This document shows, in pieces, positions 55,383-63,492 of a stretch of DNA of 64,000 nucleotides. The translations under genes were made by a program, and so were the position numbers. The notes under the pieces were generated by a model. The model searched no databases. It had not been told where the DNA came from and worked only from the letters and a program-made list of their open reading frames with translations. The stretch spans positions 124,001 to 188,000 of the forward strand of contig JAZQKB010000037.1 in assembly GCA_045541975.1 (NCBI GenBank), read 5' to 3'. Position 1 is the first letter of the stretch, and each line of letters starts with the position of its first letter. Source of the DNA: SIG452 sp045541975. GTDB taxonomy: Bacteria; Bacillota; Clostridia; UMGS1840.

Positions 55383-56039
55383 ATGGAATATAATGAACAG
55401 TTAATTAAAGAAGTCACCAGGCAGGTAATGGCAGCAATTCAGAATGCTGAAGCAATGCCGGAACCAGTGAAGACCGTTTCTTCCTCCAACGGAAAACGGC
55501 TACAGATTACTGAAGAAGGCGATGCTCCCAAAGGTGTGAGCCCTTCTGAAGTAGTAATCGGGCTCGGTGCTTCCTTTTCTAAAGATATGTTTGAAACCAT
55601 GTCGGGTGTGAGCCATTATGATTTGGTCCGTGAAATTGCAGCAGGGGTTGAAGAAGAGGGGATGACTCCTCGATTCATCCGTGTGTATCATACATCGGAT
55701 GTTGCCTTTATCGCTTTGACTGCGGCAAAATACTCCGGTTCCGGCATCGGTGTGGGTATTCAGTCCAAAGGAACCACCACCATTCATCAGAAGGATTTAT
55801 TCCCGCTGACGAATCTGGAACTGTTTCCCCAGGCACCGCTGATTACGTTGGAAATTTACCGTAAAATCGGTAAAAACGCAGCACGTTATGCCAAAGGTCA
55901 GTCTCCGGAGCCAATCAGCGTGATGAATGACTGTATGGTGCGTCCGAAATTCCAGGCGAAAGCGGCTTTGCTTCACATTAAGGAAACCGAAAATGTGGTA
56001 GATAAGAAACCGCCTGTCGCATTAAAAATTGAATTTTAA
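55383..56039 (+). CDS. pduD: B12-dependent diol dehydratase, medium subunit
   Basis: The 218-aa subunit contributes the base-off cobalamin binding. N-terminal EYNEQLIKEVTRQVMAAIQ is an amphipathic helix of encapsulation-peptide type, followed by a linker and the PduD domain: PSEVVIGLGASFSKDMFETM, TPRFIRVYHTSDVAFIA, GIGVGIQSKGTTTIHQKD, LFPQAPL. The best start is ATG 55383; the preceding Shine-Dalgarno is weak, unlike other genes of the operon, so initiation may depend on coupling. Confidence 0.92.
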   Translation: MEYNEQLIKEVTRQVMAAIQNAEAMPEPVKTVSSSNGKRLQITEEGDAPKGVSPSEVVIGLGASFSKDMFETMSGVSHYDLVREIAAGVEEEGMTPRFIRVYHTSDVAFIALTAAKYSGSGIGVGIQSKGTTTIHQKDLFPLTNLELFPQAPLITLEIYRKIGKNAARYAKGQSPEPISVMNDCMVRPKFQAKAALLHIKETENVVDKKPPVALKIEF

Positions 56040-56051
56040 GGGGTGGCAGTG

Positions 56052-56669
56052 ATGGATGTAAATATTTCTGAAATTGTAAAAGCTGTTGCCGAAAAAATTC
56101 AGGCAGAAACAGGAAACGGCGGGATTTCAAGCAAAGAAATCAATGATATCTTACAAAAGATTGAAACTCCAAAACCGAAAAAAGCAGAGAAAACTCCGGA
56201 TGAAATTGCGGATGAGTTAACAAAAAAAGTTCTTCGTGATATGAAGGGCGGCGGTACTTCCTTCAAAAAAGGAACTTACACTTATCCTTTAGCAAAAAAT
56301 CATCCCGATTTGTTAAAATCCAAAACCGGAAAATCTTTTTCTGAAATCACATTTGAAAATCTGATTCAGGGAAAAGTGACTCACGAGGATTTTAAAACTA
56401 ACCGTGAAACTCTGTTGATGCAAGCGGAAATTGCCGAAAAAGCCGGCAAAAAACAGTTTGCAGGCAATATGAGAAGAGCAGCAGAATTAACAGCTGTTCC
56501 TGATGATGAAGTGCTGAAAATTTACGATAAGCTCCGTCCCAATCGGGCAACCAAACGGGAGCTTTTGGATATTGCAGATCACTTAAGAAGCGATTATCAG
56601 GCGAATATTACTGCAGCATTCATTGAAGAAATTGTTGCGGTATACGAAAAGCGAAATATTCTGTTATAG
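56052..56669 (+). CDS. pduE: B12-dependent diol dehydratase, small subunit
   Basis: The 205-aa product is longer than usual PduE (about 173 aa). The family domain starts about residue 75 (YPLAKNHPDLLKSKTGK, ENLIQGKVTHEDFKTNRETL, LRPNRATKRELLDIADHL). The extra N-terminus holds two amphipathic helices, VNISEIVKAVAEKIQAE (3-19) and PDEIADELTKKVLRDM (49-64), separated by a Lys/Pro-rich linker; each fits an encapsulation peptide. ATG 56052 follows AAGGGG; a GTG 9 bp upstream is less likely. Confidence 0.92.
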   Translation: MDVNISEIVKAVAEKIQAETGNGGISSKEINDILQKIETPKPKKAEKTPDEIADELTKKVLRDMKGGGTSFKKGTYTYPLAKNHPDLLKSKTGKSFSEITFENLIQGKVTHEDFKTNRETLLMQAEIAEKAGKKQFAGNMRRAAELTAVPDDEVLKIYDKLRPNRATKRELLDIADHLRSDYQANITAAFIEEIVAVYEKRNILL

Positions 56670-56696
56670 AGTAGCAAAAAGAAAGGAGAAAAAATC

Positions 56697-58550
56697 ATGG
56701 CGATTCGTGACGTTGTTGCTGGTGTTGACATCGGAAACTCCACTACCGAAGCAGTTCTGATGAACATTCGGGACGGCCATTGTGATTTTCTCTCCTATGC
56801 GATGATTCCTACTACCGGCGTAAAAGGAACTCGCGAAAATAAAACCGGTGTGATTGCAGCCTTGAAACAAGGCGCAAAAGATGCCGGACTTAGTCTTTCA
56901 GATATCGGTGAGGTGCTGATTAACGAAGCAACTCCCGTCATCTCCGAATTATCCACCGATGTAATCTCTCAAACCACTATTATCGGCTCTGTAATGATTG
57001 GGCACAACCCCGACACTCCCGGCGGTAACGGTATTGGAGTGGGATTTACCCACGATGTGAGAAGCTTGCATCTTTGCAACCGTAGTGATGACTATATCGC
57101 TGTGGTTGATGCCACTGTGGACTTCGAGGAAGCGGCAAGCTATGTAAACCGTGCTATTGATGACGGAATCTCCGTTACGGGGATGATCTGCAAAAAAGAT
57201 GATGGTGTGCTGATTGCGAACCGTCTTAATGTAACTTTGCCCATTGTGGACGAGGTTATGCAGATTGAAAAAATTCCGTTTGGAAAATTAGCAGCGATTG
57301 AAGTTGCCTCTGAATCAGGCACTATTAAAGTGCTATCCAATCCTTATGGGATTGCAGGAATTTTCAAATTGACGCCGGAGGAAACCAAAAGCGTCATCCC
57401 AATTTCCAAGAGTTTAATCGGACTTCGGTCCGGCGTTGTCATCAACAATGATGAAGGCGGCGTTAAAACTCAGGAAATTCCGGTTGGTAATATTTATATT
57501 TACGGAACCGGCGGTGATTTCAGTGTTCCTGTTTCCCAGGGTGCCGATAAAATAACCGAAACGGTGTTAAAAAGCGGCGATATTTTTGATATTGCCGGTG
57601 AAAAAAACACCAATACGGGAAACTCCTTTGAACGGATTAAACGCCGCATGGCAGATTTAACCGGTCAAATGGCAGATTCCATTAAAATATCCGACCTTTC
57701 CGCAACTGATACCTTAGCGCCAATGAAGGTGTCTGGCGGTTTGGCGAATGAATATGCGATGGAAAGCGTGGTTATGCTTTCTTCCATGGTAAAAACCTCT
57801 CATCTTCCTATGAAACAGATTGCCGACGTGGTAACCGATGAAATCGGTGTTGACGTTTCGATCATGGGAAAAGAGGCAGATAACGCAATTATCGGTGCGT
57901 TAACAACATCAGGTGCAGATACACCGTTAGCGATTTTAGACTTAGGCGGCGGCTCCACCGATGCTGCTCTGATGGACAAATCCGGCAATATCAAAAGTGT
58001 GCATACTGCAGGAGCAGGGGAGATGGTTACCACCATCATTGACTTAGAACTTGCTCTTTCCGACCGTGACACGGCGGAACTGATTAAGCGGTATCCCTTG
58101 GCAAGGGTGGAAACCTTCAATATGCTTCGCTTTGAAGACCAAACAGTGAAGTTTACAAAAGATCAGTTACCTCCTGAGCTATATAAACGGGTTGTTATTC
58201 TCACCGAAGATAAAATGATTCCTATCCGGAAAAAGAATCTGACAATGGAGCAGATTGCTGTAATCCGAAAGGAAGCCAAACGAAAAGTATTTGTGCAAAA
58301 TGCGCTGAAGGCGTTAACCAAAATTGCTCCTGAAGGAAACTTAAGAAATATTCAGTTTGTGGTTATGGTTGGCGGAAGTGCTTTGGACTTTGAAGTGCCC
58401 GACCTCATCAATGAGGCACTCTCAAAATATAATATTGTGGCAGGACGCGGAAATGTGCTGGGTAAATTCGGACCCCGTGCCGCAGTTGCTGCAGGACTGG
58501 TGTTAAGCCAGTATTCCAAACAGATGAGATTGGGAGGTGAGAACGTTTGA
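56697..58550 (+). CDS. pduG: Diol dehydratase reactivase, large subunit
   Basis: ATP-dependent chaperone that exchanges damaged cobalamin from the dehydratase. The 617-aa length and motifs match PduG/DdrA: VAGVDIGNSTTEAVLMN (actin-like phosphate 1), GNGIGVGFTHDVRSLHLCNR, LDLGGGSTDAALMDKSG (phosphate 2) and a C-terminal VVMVGGSALDFEVP. The small partner PduH/DdrB (about 115 aa) is not next to it, which is unusual. Strong AAAGGAG before the ATG. Confidence 0.93.
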   Translation: MAIRDVVAGVDIGNSTTEAVLMNIRDGHCDFLSYAMIPTTGVKGTRENKTGVIAALKQGAKDAGLSLSDIGEVLINEATPVISELSTDVISQTTIIGSVMIGHNPDTPGGNGIGVGFTHDVRSLHLCNRSDDYIAVVDATVDFEEAASYVNRAIDDGISVTGMICKKDDGVLIANRLNVTLPIVDEVMQIEKIPFGKLAAIEVASESGTIKVLSNPYGIAGIFKLTPEETKSVIPISKSLIGLRSGVVINNDEGGVKTQEIPVGNIYIYGTGGDFSVPVSQGADKITETVLKSGDIFDIAGEKNTNTGNSFERIKRRMADLTGQMADSIKISDLSATDTLAPMKVSGGLANEYAMESVVMLSSMVKTSHLPMKQIADVVTDEIGVDVSIMGKEADNAIIGALTTSGADTPLAILDLGGGSTDAALMDKSGNIKSVHTAGAGEMVTTIIDLELALSDRDTAELIKRYPLARVETFNMLRFEDQTVKFTKDQLPPELYKRVVILTEDKMIPIRKKNLTMEQIAVIRKEAKRKVFVQNALKALTKIAPEGNLRNIQFVVMVGGSALDFEVPDLINEALSKYNIVAGRGNVLGKFGPRAAVAAGLVLSQYSKQMRLGGENV

Positions 58551-59497
58551 TATATACCAAAAAAGGAGACGAAGGATATTCCGGAAACTTAAAAAACATC
58601 CGCTATCCTAAGGATTACATCTTATTTGATTTACTTGGTACCATCGACGAGCTCTCATCTCATTTAGGACTTGCCAAAACAGAATCTATTGAAGTGGTTT
58701 GTGATACCATAACAGCTTTGCAAAAAGAATTTATCCTGCTGATGGGTTTTATTGCAGGCGGTGATCACTTCGATACCAAACAGGCAACCGGCCGGTTAGA
58801 AAAACTGATTGATGCCTTTTCGGCAAAAATCACCCGTGACGGAAAATTCACTATCAGCGGACAGACTAAGGGCGGTGCGCACTTAGATGTGGCTAGAACA
58901 GTTGCCCGTCGGGCAGAGCGAGAAGCGGTAAAAGCCTCCAAACTGTTTTTGGTGAAAAAAGAGGACTTGTCCTACTTTAACAGACTGTCCGATTTGCTCT
59001 ATGTGTTGGCAAGATATCAGGATCAGCTCTATGTACCAAAAGATGAAAAAATAATTGTATATGATAAACCAAGCGATGGCACGTTTAACATGAAACTGGC
59101 AGAAAAGCTTTGCCAGACAGTAATCAGCCGTGCCAGAGAAATGGGAGTCAAGGTTGTGTGTGCTGTTTGTGACGGTGGCGGAAACCTGATGACCATGCTC
59201 CGTGATGATGATGCCTATATTGCAAGCATCAATGTTGCACAAAACAAGGCATACACGGCAGTCAGCTTAAAAATGCCCACAGAAACTTTAGCAGGACTTA
59301 CCAAGCCTGGTGATTCTCTCTATGGCATCCAGCATCAGGACAGCCGTCTTGTAGTGTTTGGCGGAGGAATCCCCCTCATTATTAATGACGTGATCGTGGG
59401 TGGCTTTGGTGTTAGTGGCGGAAGCTTAGAGCAGGATACCGCACTGGCAGCATATGCGAAAGAAATTTTTGGGAAGTTTACAAACTCGAATGAATAA
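58547..59497 (+). CDS. pduO: PduO-type cob(I)alamin adenosyltransferase fused to GlcG/HbpS domain
   Basis: Makes adenosylcobalamin for the dehydratase. Residues 1-165 are the PduO adenosyltransferase: N-terminal YTKKGDEGYSG (family TKTGDxGxT, here altered), LGTIDELSSHLGLAK and GGAHLDVARTVARRAEREAV. Residues about 180-316 are the GlcG/HbpS (PduO-C) domain: MKLAEKLCQTVISRAREMGV, VCDGGGNLMTMLRDD, YGIQHQDSRLVVFGGGIPL. TTG 58547 is the start: it follows GGGAGGTGA, overlaps the pduG stop (TTGA) and gives the typical family N-terminus. Confidence 0.88.
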   Translation: MIYTKKGDEGYSGNLKNIRYPKDYILFDLLGTIDELSSHLGLAKTESIEVVCDTITALQKEFILLMGFIAGGDHFDTKQATGRLEKLIDAFSAKITRDGKFTISGQTKGGAHLDVARTVARRAEREAVKASKLFLVKKEDLSYFNRLSDLLYVLARYQDQLYVPKDEKIIVYDKPSDGTFNMKLAEKLCQTVISRAREMGVKVVCAVCDGGGNLMTMLRDDDAYIASINVAQNKAYTAVSLKMPTETLAGLTKPGDSLYGIQHQDSRLVVFGGGIPLIINDVIVGGFGVSGGSLEQDTALAAYAKEIFGKFTNSNE

Positions 59498-59516
59498 AGG
59501 AAAGGATGTGTTCAAA

Positions 59517-60962
59517 ATGAACGAACAACAAATTGCAAGCATTGTTGAACAGGTAATTAAAGGAATGGCCGCAAAAGGTGCCGCTCCGAAAGCATCCGGT
59601 AAATATAAAGGTGTTTTCTCCACCATGGAAGAAGCAATTGAAGCGGCAAAAACAGCCTACAAACTGTTCCGCAGCTATTCTTTGGAACAGAAAGAAAACA
59701 TGATTACCAAAATCAGAGAAAAAATTATGGCAGAAGCCGAAACCATGGCAAAAATGGGCGTGGAAGAAACCGGCATGGGCAGAGTGACTGATAAAATTAT
59801 CAAACACACTCTGGTTGCTCAGAAAACTCCCGGTACTGAAGATCTGCAGCCCAGAGCATACAGCGGTGATACCGGCTTAACTCTGGTAGAAATGGCTCCC
59901 TTTGGATTAATCGGAAGTATTACGCCTACCACCAACCCCTCCGAAACCGTTCTTTGTAACTCCATCGGGATGTTAGCAGCAGGAAACTGTGTAATTTTTA
60001 ATCCCCATCCGAGAGCAATCAACACTTCTAACTATGCAGTTGACTTGATCAACCGTGCAGTATTGGAAGCTGGCGGTCCGGAAAATGTGGTTGTATCTGT
60101 AACCAAACCTACTTTAAAAACTGCTGACGCTATGATTAAATGCCCTGACGTAAAACTGTTAGTGGCAACCGGTGGTCCCGGTGTTGTAAGAACACTGTTA
60201 TCCTCCGGGAAAAAAGCAATCGGTGCCGGTGCAGGGAATCCGCCTGTAATTGTTGATGAAACTGCCGACATCAGAAAAGCAGCCAAAGATATCGTTGCAG
60301 GTGCAAGCTTTGATAACAACCTGCCTTGTATCGCTGAAAAAGAATGTTTCGCAGTTGCAAGCATTAAAGATGAGCTGATTCATTATATGACTCAGAACGG
60401 CGCGTATCTTTTGACCAAACAGTCTGATATTGATAAATTGGTAAAAGTTGCGTTAACCGAAGAAGAATGCAAACAGGGTGAAGGTTGCTCCGACAGAGCA
60501 AAACGTAAACTGATGCTTAATAAAGATTGGGTAGGCAAAGATGCAAATCTCTTCTTAGAAGCAATCGGTATTACCGATGCTCCCAAGGATACCCGTTTGA
60601 TCATCTGTGAAACCACCGAAGATCATCCCTTCGTATCAGAAGAACTGATGATGCCGATTTTACCCATCGTGTCTGTAAAAGATGTAGACGAAGCAATCCG
60701 TCTGGGTGTAAAATACGAACACGGCAACCGTCACAGTGCTCACATGCATTCTAAAAACATTGATAACTTAACCAAATTTGCAAGAGAAGTGGAAACCACA
60801 ATCTTTGTAAAAAATGCACCTTCCTATGCAGGCATTGGTGCAGGCGGAGAAGGACACACCACCTTCACCATTGCAGGTCCTACCGGCGAAGGTATCACCT
60901 CCGCAAGAAGCTTCACCCGTCAGAGAAGATGCGTTCTGGTGGATGGCTTCAGAATCATTTAG
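59517..60962 (+). CDS. pduP: CoA-acylating propionaldehyde dehydrogenase
   Basis: Converts propionaldehyde, CoA and NAD+ to propionyl-CoA and NADH. The protein from ATG 59517 is 481 aa. N-terminal NEQQIASIVEQVIKGMAA is an encapsulation peptide, followed by a short Ala/Lys linker and the aldehyde dehydrogenase fold: PFGLIGSITPTTNPSETVLC, ATGGPGVVRTLLSSGKKAIG, and nucleophile Cys in FDNNLPCIAEKE. An in-frame upstream TTG/ATG region overlaps pduO and lacks a ribosome-binding site. It fits PduP/EutE; substrate by context. Confidence 0.94.
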   Translation: MNEQQIASIVEQVIKGMAAKGAAPKASGKYKGVFSTMEEAIEAAKTAYKLFRSYSLEQKENMITKIREKIMAEAETMAKMGVEETGMGRVTDKIIKHTLVAQKTPGTEDLQPRAYSGDTGLTLVEMAPFGLIGSITPTTNPSETVLCNSIGMLAAGNCVIFNPHPRAINTSNYAVDLINRAVLEAGGPENVVVSVTKPTLKTADAMIKCPDVKLLVATGGPGVVRTLLSSGKKAIGAGAGNPPVIVDETADIRKAAKDIVAGASFDNNLPCIAEKECFAVASIKDELIHYMTQNGAYLLTKQSDIDKLVKVALTEEECKQGEGCSDRAKRKLMLNKDWVGKDANLFLEAIGITDAPKDTRLIICETTEDHPFVSEELMMPILPIVSVKDVDEAIRLGVKYEHGNRHSAHMHSKNIDNLTKFAREVETTIFVKNAPSYAGIGAGGEGHTTFTIAGPTGEGITSARSFTRQRRCVLVDGFRII

Positions 60963-60998
60963 TGAAAAATCTACTATATAGAAATGAGGGTTCGTAAG

Positions 60999-62222
60999 AT
61001 GGAAATGAACGAAAAAGCGATTGAATCAATCGTAAAACAAGTTTTAACCAACTTAAACGGCGGCTCTGACTGTAGCTGTGGTGGAAACTGTACTTGCGGA
61101 AAATCTGCAGGTCCCATCCCCAAAACTGCAAAAGCTGCAATGCTCACCTCTTTGGAGCATTATGATATCAAAGAGTTTCCCATTCCCGAGCTTGGTGATG
61201 ATGATATCTTAGTTAAAGTAGAAGGCTGTGGTATCTGCGGAACTGATGCTCACGAATTTAAACGTGATCCTTTCGGCTTAATTCCTGTTGTGTTAGGTCA
61301 TGAAGGCACTGGCGAAATCGTGAAAATGGGTAAAAACGTGAAAAAAGACAGCGCTGGCAAAGCTTTAAAATTGGGTGACAAAGTTGTTACCTGTATGATC
61401 TTTAAAGATGACCCCAACATCACCATGTTTGACTTAAACAAACAGAATGTTGGTGACGGTGCAGATGTTTACGGTTTGATTCCTGATGATGATATTCATC
61501 TGAACGGTTGGTTTGCCGATTATATGGTAATCAGAGGCGGTTCCACTGTATTTAATGTAAGTGATCTGGACTTAGAAAGCAGAATTTTAATCGAACCTGC
61601 TGCAGTTTTAATTCATGCTGTAGAACGTGCGAAAACTGTTGGTATCTTAAGATTTAACAGCCGTGTGGTTGTTCAGGGTTGCGGACCGATTGGTCTGTTA
61701 TGTATTGCAATTCTGCGCACCATGGGCGTTGAAAACATTGTTGCAGTAGACGGTGAAGAAAAGAGATTGGCTTTCGCCAAAGAAATGGGCGCAACCAAAT
61801 CTGTAAACTTCAAAAACCATAAAGGTATTGAAGAATTAACCGAAGCTGTGAAAGATGCATTCGGCGGTTACTATGCTGACTTTGCATTCCAGTGTACCGG
61901 TTCTCCCATCGCTCACTCCAACGTATACAAATTCGTAAGAAAAGGCGGCGGTTTGTGTGAACTTGGCTTCTTCATCAACGGTGGAGATGCTACCATCAAC
62001 CCCCACTTTGACATTTGCGCAAAAGAACTGACTGTTGTTGGTTCCTGGGTATATACCTTACGCGATTATGCAACCACCTTCGATTTCTTAAAAAGAGCTC
62101 AGGGTATCGGTTTACCGATTAAAAAGCTGATTACTCACAAGTATCCGCTTTCCCAGATCAACGAGGCTCATCAGACCAATCTGAAGATGGAAGGCTTAAA
62201 AATCGCCATCATCAATGAATAA
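60999..62222 (+). CDS. Zinc-type alcohol dehydrogenase with encapsulation peptide, probable lactaldehyde reductase
   Basis: Medium-chain NAD-dependent dehydrogenase, 407 aa. N-terminal NEKAIESIVKQVLTNLNGG is an encapsulation peptide, then a Cys-rich linker with Cys25, 27, 31, 33 (CxCx3CxC). The MDR domain has catalytic zinc ligands Cys80 (GICGTD), His101 and Glu102 (GHEGTGEI), and an NAD loop VVQGCGPIGLL. The usual structural-zinc Cys lobe is missing: around residues 132-160 only one Cys is present. ATG 60999 is 8 bp after GAGGG. Function as lactaldehyde or propionaldehyde reductase is inferred; BMC loci usually use iron ADHs (PduQ) for propanol. Confidence 0.85.
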   Translation: MEMNEKAIESIVKQVLTNLNGGSDCSCGGNCTCGKSAGPIPKTAKAAMLTSLEHYDIKEFPIPELGDDDILVKVEGCGICGTDAHEFKRDPFGLIPVVLGHEGTGEIVKMGKNVKKDSAGKALKLGDKVVTCMIFKDDPNITMFDLNKQNVGDGADVYGLIPDDDIHLNGWFADYMVIRGGSTVFNVSDLDLESRILIEPAAVLIHAVERAKTVGILRFNSRVVVQGCGPIGLLCIAILRTMGVENIVAVDGEEKRLAFAKEMGATKSVNFKNHKGIEELTEAVKDAFGGYYADFAFQCTGSPIAHSNVYKFVRKGGGLCELGFFINGGDATINPHFDICAKELTVVGSWVYTLRDYATTFDFLKRAQGIGLPIKKLITHKYPLSQINEAHQTNLKMEGLKIAIINE

Positions 62223-62255
62223 TCAGAGTGAATCTGAACATAAGGAGGATTTACA

Positions 62256-62756
62256 ATGAATGCATTGGGAATGGTTGAGGTTTACGGTTTCACCACCGCA
62301 ATCGTTTGTGCCGATGCTGCAGCAAAAGCAGCGGCGGTAAACATCATTGCGCTGGATACCACAAAACCTGCCAACGGCGACAGCGCGGAAGTTCCCTTGG
62401 TAATGATTGTGAAAATGGAAGGCTCCGTTTCTGCAGTATCTGCAGGTGTTGCAGCGGCAAAAGCACAGGCGGAACAACGAGGACTCTACATTGTTTCACA
62501 CATCATTTCCCGTCCGGGTCCTGACATTGAAAAACTTGCATTCTTAAGCAAGGTAGGAAATGAACCAATTGGGAAAAAATCCGTCAAAAAAGAAGTAAAA
62601 GAAACAAAAGAAGAACCGGTCAGCGAAAAAACTCCTGCAGTTACCGAAGCAGAAACTGTAGAAGAAAAACCGGTAGCGAGCGCTCCTAAAAAACGGGGAC
62701 GTCCCGCAAAAGCGAAACCCGCTGAAAATCCCGACCAGCAAAAAATCGGGGAATAA
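62256..62756 (+). CDS. BMC-domain shell protein with basic AT-hook-like tail
   Basis: The 166-aa protein has one BMC domain (residues 1-95, NALGMVEVYGFTTAIVCADA at the start, HIISRPGPDIEKL at the end). Where PduA has the pore loop KIGSG, this has a longer KPANGDSAEV. A charged C-terminal tail of about 65 aa, rich in Lys/Glu/Thr, ends in PKKRGRPAKAKP (144-155) with the RGRP core of AT-hooks, as seen in DNA minor-groove binders. EutK of the ethanolamine BMC has a nucleic-acid-binding extension, so a DNA or RNA link is possible but unproven. GGAGG precedes the ATG. Confidence 0.88.
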   Translation: MNALGMVEVYGFTTAIVCADAAAKAAAVNIIALDTTKPANGDSAEVPLVMIVKMEGSVSAVSAGVAAAKAQAEQRGLYIVSHIISRPGPDIEKLAFLSKVGNEPIGKKSVKKEVKETKEEPVSEKTPAVTEAETVEEKPVASAPKKRGRPAKAKPAENPDQQKIGE

Positions 62757-62761
62757 AATAG

Positions 62762-62800
62762 TATAATAAAAATTATTATAAAAGGCCAAAGGCCAGGAGG
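62762..62800 (+). promoter_or_regulatory. Hairpins and strong Shine-Dalgarno before the major shell gene
   Basis: TATAATAA/TTATTATA (62762-62780) forms an 8-bp hairpin with loop AAA, followed by GGCC AAA GGCC (62784-62794) and AGGAGG (62795-62800). Such structures in the leader can stabilise or tune translation of the following shell gene. The T/A-rich hairpin has no following T-run, so it is not a terminator. Confidence 0.5.
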
Positions 62801-62808
62801 ATTTTAAA

Positions 62809-63087
62809 ATGAATTTTGAAGCATTAGGAATGGTTGAAACCAGAGGTTTAGTAGCTGCAATCGAAGCAGCTGATGCAATGGTAAAAGCAGCTAACGTTAC
62901 CTTAGTTGGTACCGAAAAAATCGGTTCCGGTTTAGTAAGCGTTATGGTTAGAGGCGATGTTGGTGCAGTAAAAGCTGCTACCGAAGCTGGATCTCAGGCA
63001 GCTGCAAGATTAGGCGAAATCGTTGCTGTACACGTAATTCCCAGACCCCATGGCGATGTTGAAAAAATCTTACCTGAACTGAAGTAA
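62809..63087 (+). CDS. BMC shell protein, PduA/PduJ-like
   Basis: The 92-aa hexamer-forming shell protein is a compact single BMC domain: FEALGMVETRGLVAAIEAAD, AANVTLVGTEKIGSGLVSV with the KIGSG pore loop typical of PduA, and VIPRPHGDVEKIL at the end. It shares most of its sequence with the gene at 63493 (86 of 92 residues). AGGAGG with ideal spacing suggests high expression as a main facet protein. Confidence 0.94.
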   Translation: MNFEALGMVETRGLVAAIEAADAMVKAANVTLVGTEKIGSGLVSVMVRGDVGAVKAATEAGSQAAARLGEIVAVHVIPRPHGDVEKILPELK

Positions 63088-63116
63088 GATTGATCCTTGA
63101 CTCTATCGAACGGATG

Positions 63117-63142
63117 TCTCTCGCTCCGTTTGGAGTGAGAGA
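63117..63142 (+). promoter_or_regulatory. Intercistronic hairpin between shell genes
   Basis: TCTCTCGCTCC (63117-63127), loop GTTT, GGAGTGAGAGA (63132-63142): 11-bp stem with one G-U and no T-run. Likely an mRNA stability or processing element rather than a terminator. Confidence 0.6.
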
Positions 63143-63171
63143 TAATCCCGTAGTGAAAGGAGAATGAAAAC

Positions 63172-63444
63172 ATGGAAGCAGTAGGCTTATTGGAAGTGCA
63201 GGCTTTGGCTGCCGCAATTGAAGGCTTAGACGCTATGCTCAAGGCTGCCAACGTGAGACTGGTTCATATTGAACGCCGTCTTGGCGGTCGATTGGTGACC
63301 ATGGTTGTTGCAGGAACAGTTTCTGCAGTCACTTCCGCAGTAGAAGCCGGACGGACGGCTGCCGCCCGTATCGGCAATGTGAAATGTTGTGAAGTAATTG
63401 CAAGACCTCATAGTGAGGTTACCAAATTCTTCACCGATTTCTAA
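63172..63444 (+). CDS. BMC shell protein with altered pore loop
   Basis: The 90-aa single BMC domain starts EAVGLLEVQALAAAIEGLDA and ends CCEVIARPHSEVTKFF. The pore loop is ERRLGGRLV, so the pore would be arginine-lined and differ from the neutral KIGSG of its neighbours. Possible role: passage of a negatively charged substrate or cofactor (e.g. a phosphorylated sugar). AAAGGAGAATGAAAAC precedes the ATG. Confidence 0.9.
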   Translation: MEAVGLLEVQALAAAIEGLDAMLKAANVRLVHIERRLGGRLVTMVVAGTVSAVTSAVEAGRTAAARIGNVKCCEVIARPHSEVTKFFTDF

Positions 63445-63492
63445 AATCCTATTTCGTAAAAAACAAAAATATAAATTATGGAGGTATTCGTA

